From JBDRGC01 sp043818215 (GTDB taxonomy: Bacteria; Chloroflexota; Anaerolineae; Anaerolineales; UBA11858), in NCBI GenBank assembly GCA_043818215.1, contig JBDRGC010000315.1, positions 1-33,559 on the forward strand: DNA of 33,559 nucleotides. Reading direction: 5' to 3'. The notes under the pieces were generated by a model. The model did no database searches and was not told the origin of the DNA. It saw nothing but the letters and a program-made list of their open reading frames with translations. The translations under genes and the position numbers were made by a program. Shown one piece after another: positions 29,625-33,559 of the stretch. Positions within the stretch are counted from its first letter, which is position 1, and each line of letters opens with the position of its first letter.

Positions 29625-31119
29625 CGAGCCAACCCCCTTCCGTCATCACCGTGCGGAGATGTTCTTCGGTTTCCCGAACGCGGGATAAGGCGGATTTGAA
29701 ATCTGCAATGGCTTCATCCAGTGGGGGGATATCCTCCCCGATGGGCGGAAGCACGTACCTGGAAATATTGAGGGTCCAGTCTTCCTCCTGGATTTCATCC
29801 AGACCGACAACGCGTGCCCGGTCTTTGACGTTCTCGAAGTTCTGAACCCAATCCAAAATTTCCGCAGCGTGTTCGGGGTCTAGAAAGTTCTGGGCGCGGC
29901 CTTTGCGGAATAGCTCAGATGCGTCCACGATGATCACTTTCTCTTTTCGGTTTGGTGTTTTGCGCCTTCCCAGGATCAAAATACAGGCTGCCAGTCCAGT
30001 GCCGTAAAACAAATTAGGGGCCAGACCGATAACGGTCTCGATGAAATCTTGCTCCAAGAGATATTTGCGAATCTTGCCCTCCACACCCCCGCGGAATAAA
30101 GCGCCCTGTGGCAGGACGACAGCCATACGACCACTGCCAAAAGCCATCGAGGAGACCATGTGTTGCACCCAGGCGAAATCGCCGCTGTTGTTCGTGGGCA
30201 ATCCTGCAAATGCCCGCCCCCAGGGATCGTTTTCCCAAACCTCACGGCCCCATTGCTTGAGCGAGAAGGGTGGATTGGCGATCACACAATCGAAAGTGGC
30301 CAACCCACCCGTGGAAGGATCGGTGAAGATCGGGTTGCGCAAGGTGTCCCCGCGCTCGATGGCGAAGTCTTCGATGCCATGCAGGAGAAGGTTCATGCGG
30401 GCGACGGATGCGGTAGTCAGGTTTCTTTCCTGACCGAATAACTTCCCGAAGAAAGTGCGTGGGTCGCCGCCTTTGTCTCTCACGTGATGGACCGTGCCCA
30501 ACAGCATACCCCCGGTACCGCAGGCCGGATCGTAGATGGTTTCACCTTCCTGCGGGTCAAGTATTTCGACCATCAAGCGCACCACACTACGCGGGGTGTA
30601 AAACTCCCCCGCTTTTTTATTGGTGGAGTCGGCAAATTGTTTGATCAGGTATTCGTACGCATCCCCGATGATGTCACTTTTAACCTGGCGATTCCCCAGG
30701 TTCAACGCGGAGAAGTGCTCGATCAGGTCTTTGAGTAGCGCATCCGGCAGCCGCTCTTTGTTCGTCCACTGCGCATCACCGAAAACCCCGTAAAGATGTT
30801 GCTGATTGGCAGATTCGATGCCCCGTAAAGCATTCTGCAAAGCTGTGCCGACGTTGACAGGGGTGGCGCGCACTTCCCGCCAGTGAGCACCTTCGGGGAT
30901 TTGGAAGCGGTGTTCATCAGCAAAGGCTTCACCGTAGGTCGCGACCATCTCCTCATGTTCCTCATCCCAAACATCGCAAACACGCTTGAAAAACAGTAGT
31001 GGCAGGATGTAGCTCTTCCAGTCCGTGCGGTCTACCGGACTGCCGCGCAGAATATTCGCAGCTTCCCAGAGATGGGATTCGAGGGTAGAGATGTCGAGGG
31101 TGGTGTTAATACTTGCCAT
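29617..31119 (-). CDS. hsdM: Type I DNA methyltransferase subunit (HsdM), first gene of the locus
   Basis: 500 residues from the ATG at 31119, chosen because the HsdM N-terminus (LESHLWEAANILRGSPVD) starts soon after; an in-frame ATG at 31224 would add 35 unconserved residues. SAM motif I is DPACGTGG (197-204), catalytic NPPF (282-285), and LIGLAPNLFYGTGLAACILIL follows in slightly variant form (VIGLAPN). A helical tail (LSRVRETEEHLRTVM) binds HsdS. It is followed by the second hsdM with an eight-base overlap. Two different methyltransferases in one type I locus with a single hsdS and hsdR is unusual: they may serve the two target halves, or one may be an addition. It appears intact. Confidence 0.9.
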   Translation of the reverse strand: MASINTTLDISTLESHLWEAANILRGSPVDRTDWKSYILPLLFFKRVCDVWDEEHEEMVATYGEAFADEHRFQIPEGAHWREVRATPVNVGTALQNALRGIESANQQHLYGVFGDAQWTNKERLPDALLKDLIEHFSALNLGNRQVKSDIIGDAYEYLIKQFADSTNKKAGEFYTPRSVVRLMVEILDPQEGETIYDPACGTGGMLLGTVHHVRDKGGDPRTFFGKLFGQERNLTTASVARMNLLLHGIEDFAIERGDTLRNPIFTDPSTGGLATFDCVIANPPFSLKQWGREVWENDPWGRAFAGLPTNNSGDFAWVQHMVSSMAFGSGRMAVVLPQGALFRGGVEGKIRKYLLEQDFIETVIGLAPNLFYGTGLAACILILGRRKTPNRKEKVIIVDASELFRKGRAQNFLDPEHAAEILDWVQNFENVKDRARVVGLDEIQEEDWTLNISRYVLPPIGEDIPPLDEAIADFKSALSRVRETEEHLRTVMTEGGWLDD

Positions 31120-31247
31120 AGAAAGACAAATCTCTGATCCCCTTGCAGTGGAGGAACCCCTTCGATAAAATGCAATTATCGAAGCGACTTCCTCACGTTT
31201 GGGCCATACCTCGCTGGGCAGCATCCGGGCGAGGTTTCTTCTTCAGA

Positions 31248-31256
31248 AGTATATCA
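31248..31256 (-). promoter_or_regulatory. Possible extended -10 for the hsdM operon
   Basis: Minus-strand TGATATACT matches the extended -10 pattern TGnTATAnT. A start near 31241 would leave about 120 bases before the chosen hsdM ATG, or about 16 before the upstream in-frame ATG at 31224. No clear -35 is visible. Confidence 0.3.
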
Positions 31257-31498
31257 TAGCAACAGCATGCACTGCCGTAACCCGGCAAAGTGAACAGTTC
31301 TATGCACGTTTCTGGCTAATGGCGGTAAGTTGTAGGTATAACGCGTCACCCCCGCTCCTCGTTAATACGGCGCAGCCCAGAATCAGGAAAACTCCTATTT
31401 CATGAACCTTTGATCAGGTCACAGCGTGTTATGAACACTACCCATTTTCTTGTTCTCACCAGTATATAAACTTTCAGAAAAAGATTTTGACTAAGCCT

Positions 31499-31586
31499 GT
31501 CATTGCGAAGCAGCTTTACCGCTGAAGCAATCTTATCCTTGACGAGAAGGAGATTGCTTCACCGAAAAGCGTCGGTTCGCAATGAC
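31499..31586. repeat. REP-like palindrome, copy B
   Basis: GTCATTGCGAAGC at the left end pairs with TTCGCAATGAC at the right. GAAGCAATCTT and GAGATTGCTTC form the inner stem. It is the partner of the element at 16727-16815, sharing end blocks, inner stems and the following ATAT. It lies in the spacer before the restriction locus. Confidence 0.85.
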
Positions 31587-31655
31587 ATATGGGTAAGCGG
31601 AGTCAAAAACATTATCTTAACATCTATAGCACAGATGTTTTGCCGCCCCCAATCA

Positions 31656-32787
31656 TCACCCCTCCCGTCTCACCCACCCCCAGGCAGGCGTAGGCAACTC
31701 CCCAAAAGCCCGCCAGTTCGCCAACACTACAGCCACATCGTCAAAAGCGGACAAGTCCCTGAATACCGACGACACCGTCTCCTGCACCCAGGCGGGGGAT
31801 AAGACAGTAAAAACCAGGGGGAGATCGAAGCTCTGCGTGTCTTCGCGCTTAGTTGAACTTGTGTGTGATCTTCTCTCTCAGCTTCTTTTTGGTGGCATTT
31901 CCGCTTTCTACTTCTAAACAGAATAATGTCTCCGCACCCCACAGCCGCCCCCAGGCAACTGCATCGGGCTGGTAATCATCCAGAGAGATTTCAGTCCACC
32001 CAGCCCAAATATCGGCATAAGGCCAGGCCTGCTGAAGCCAGGCTTTCCACAATCGCGATGTTTGTCTATGTCGCTTTCCCACACGATACTCGCGTACCCG
32101 CTTACCCGGAAAGGAAATTCTTGCGGGTATACCCCAACTGCGATAGACTGCGGTTACTCCAGGACGGCGTATCTCCCAGGCCGGGTAATAGGATGGCAAT
32201 TTTTTCTTTTCGTCATCTGTCAATTCTTCAGACGGCTTCTCTAGTATTTGGGCAGCCAGCCCGCGCCTGACTGTTTCATACAAAGCCTGGCGCGCCGTAG
32301 GAAGGCTGCGTCCCATCATTGCGGCTACTTCCTTGGTGGTTGCCACTGGGACACGTATCAGGGCACGCAAACAAGCCAGTTCGTGAGATGAGAGATTCGC
32401 TGGAACAGGATTGTCGATGACCGGTGGAGGTGGTGATGGGTAACGGTCTGCCCAGGGCATGAACGAAAAATCGTCTAATGTGGGCTGCCGAGCCATTCCT
32501 CTGGTAATTGCCACAGGGGTATTCTTTGGCGATTTCTTGCCTCGCAGAGTGCGACGGACAGCCTCGATGTACCAGTTACCATCGGGGCCATTGACAGGCA
32601 GCCACACGGACGCACTGGATCGCACGCCTGTAAGCGGATAGGTCAAACGGCGGGCGATTTTGGCATAATCCGATGGGGGCAATCCGGCGTTCGTCGAGAT
32701 GGGGAAAACGAAGGTATCACTCCACCCATTACTTAGATGAAAACTGTGCCAGGAATCGAAGTATAGGGTGCCAATTCGGACGGTCAC
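31656..32787 (-). pseudogene. Replication-relaxation family protein, frameshifted near the C-terminus
   Basis: The main frame (32787-31849) gives 312 residues. It has an N-terminal beta-rich part, a winged helix-turn-helix (about 135-175, CLRALIRVPVATTKEVAAMM, then SLPTARQAL), and the family's C-terminal core PDAVAWGRLWGAETLFCLEVESGNATKKKLREK. It ends early at TAA. In a +1 frame the protein continues from about 31855 as TKREDTQSFDLPLVFTVLSP, then FDDVAVVLANWRAFGELP, to a TGA at 31656. That is the expected end of this family, so one base was lost or gained near 31850. Such proteins occur in integrative elements and plasmids, probably in replication or transfer. The following-frame tail may be translated only by slippage. 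Confidence 0.65.
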
Positions 32788-32799
32788 ATAAATCTTGCC

Positions 32800-33489
32800 T
32801 TATTTAGTAGGACACGGAATTTTTACATAGCCCGCGCCATCGAAAAACATCAGAGGATCGTGCCAGACCTGGCCCTCCCCTTTCTTCTCTTTGATCCCAT
32901 AGTGCAGGTGGTTTCCAGTAGAATTCCCCGTAGTGCCTATATTACCCACTGGATCGCCATAAGAGACAATTTGTCCCTCTACTACACTGATTGCCGAAAA
33001 ATGTGCAAACCAGGATTGGTAACCATTGTTTTCGACAACCACCAATCCACCCCACGGCCCGTTATCCCCAGCCCAGACCACCTTCCCGGCCATGGTCGCA
33101 TATACCGGAAGCCCCCCCCAGGCCGGGAAATCAAGACCCGTATGACTGGTGTAGTTCGAATCGTGAAATAGGCAGCCCACCCACCAATCACCGCCAGGTT
33201 CCCGAAAAAGGGGTATTCCGCTGGGTAAGAGTGGATGATCGGTATATCCATCCCAGCCAACCCCAATTCCGGCAGTGCTAGAGCCATTGTCGCTGGTCTC
33301 TGATCCAACGGGTTGCGGTGTTCCCAGCATCCACGCCTCGACATCATCCTGCGCCCAGTTGGGAAGCTGAGGAATAGACAATGCCACCAGCGCGGTGAAC
33401 AATACAACAAACGCTCCCATGCAAAGCATCGGGCCGCCGAAAGCTGCCACAAAAACGGCCACAAATGAGTGAAAGATAGTTTTTTGCAT
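32800..33489 (-). CDS. Membrane-anchored M23 family metallopeptidase
   Basis: 229 residues. An N-terminal hydrophobic segment (about 7-40) anchors it, followed by a low-complexity linker and an M23/LytM domain with zinc motif HTGLDF (H116, D120), AHF (H163) and NHLHYGI (H194, H196). M23 enzymes cut peptidoglycan cross-bridges. Beside a replication-relaxation gene, such a peptidase is typical of conjugative or integrative elements, where it opens the wall for the transfer apparatus. The ATG at 33489 has no clear Shine-Dalgarno; the next gene starts 12 bases after its stop, so they form a pair. It appears intact. Confidence 0.85.
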   Translation of the reverse strand: MQKTIFHSFVAVFVAAFGGPMLCMGAFVVLFTALVALSIPQLPNWAQDDVEAWMLGTPQPVGSETSDNGSSTAGIGVGWDGYTDHPLLPSGIPLFREPGGDWWVGCLFHDSNYTSHTGLDFPAWGGLPVYATMAGKVVWAGDNGPWGGLVVVENNGYQSWFAHFSAISVVEGQIVSYGDPVGNIGTTGNSTGNHLHYGIKEKKGEGQVWHDPLMFFDGAGYVKIPCPTK

Positions 33490-33502
33490 TTAACGTGTTT
33501 AG

Positions 33503-33559
33503 TCGAGTAGTCAAATAGTTAAATAGTCAAATAGTCAGACTACCGGACTAGACTACTTG
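33503..33559. repeat. Short tandem AGTCAAATAGT-type repeats at the right edge
   Basis: GTAGTCAAATAGTTAAATAG, then TCAAATAGTCAGACTACC, then GGACTAGACTAC run to the window end. The units share TAGTYAAATAGT with drift. They lie just upstream of the M23 gene start and continue outside the window. Confidence 0.6.

Larger units (their letters stand above)
31120..31655. other. Non-coding spacer between hsdM and the replication-relaxation pseudogene
   Basis: No coding frame is recognised. It holds the REP-like palindrome copy B (31499-31586) and the possible hsdM promoter. The remainder (31260-31490) is plain AT/GC-mixed sequence in which I see nothing. Confidence 0.6.

Noticed and set aside
1..33559. 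tRNA, rRNA, integrase or transposase genes
   Set aside because: No cloverleaf with a T-loop GGTTCRA, no rRNA segment, and no DDE, HUH or tyrosine/serine recombinase motif was seen on either strand by reading; a covariance search would settle the RNA part.

Overview
The window looks like an accessory, defence-rich stretch of a Chloroflexota (Anaerolineae-like) chromosome. That assignment is an inference from the gene families (a Csx10/Csx19 type III-D CRISPR operon, Csx15, a replication-relaxation protein beside an M23 peptidase), moderate G+C with AT-rich patches, and dispersed palindromic repeats. Almost every gene lies on the minus strand, so transcription runs from high to low coordinates.

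Left part (1-3106): a short minus-strand cas cluster holds csx15 (candidate ring nuclease), a two-helix membrane CARF protein and the start of cas6, which runs off the left edge. A minimal nucleotidyltransferase (MNT) with a truncated HEPN partner diverges from csx15 through a compact, apparently leaderless divergent promoter. Then come tandem repeats, a 118-bp palindromic element and a small HU-like gene.

Centre (3471-15987): one long minus-strand operon with very short gaps or overlaps. In transcript order it encodes a CARF-PD-(D/E)XK nuclease (Card1/Can2-like), Cas10 without an HD domain but with GGDD, a single Cas7/Csm3, Csx10, a double Cas7 fusion, Csx19, a large RAMP fused to an OB-like and a cold-shock domain, an AAA ATPase of the DUF3696 type, and a PD-(D/E)XK-like partner of that ATPase. 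Cas10 should make cyclic oligoadenylate on target recognition. The CARF nuclease and membrane CARF protein are the expected responders, Csx15 the expected off-switch, and Cas6 the crRNA maker. No CRISPR array or adaptation gene is in the window. The AAA ATPase/nuclease pair and the cold-shock fusion are the most unusual parts.

Right-centre (17045-31119): a spacer with repeats, then fragments of an hsdM and an ABC ATPase joined end to end, a serine hydrolase, a Roco (LRR-GTPase) protein, and a type I restriction-modification locus (hsdR, hsdS, two different hsdM genes). Inside that locus sit a HigBA-like module, whose toxin is frameshifted by a 17-bp tandem duplication, and a small gene flanked by two copies of an hsdM tail. 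hsdS has a premature in-frame stop.

Right edge (31656-33559): a frameshifted replication-relaxation gene and an M23 peptidase, probably the border of an old integrative element. The region reads as a defence island with active turnover: several genes are truncated, frameshifted or compositionally mosaic.
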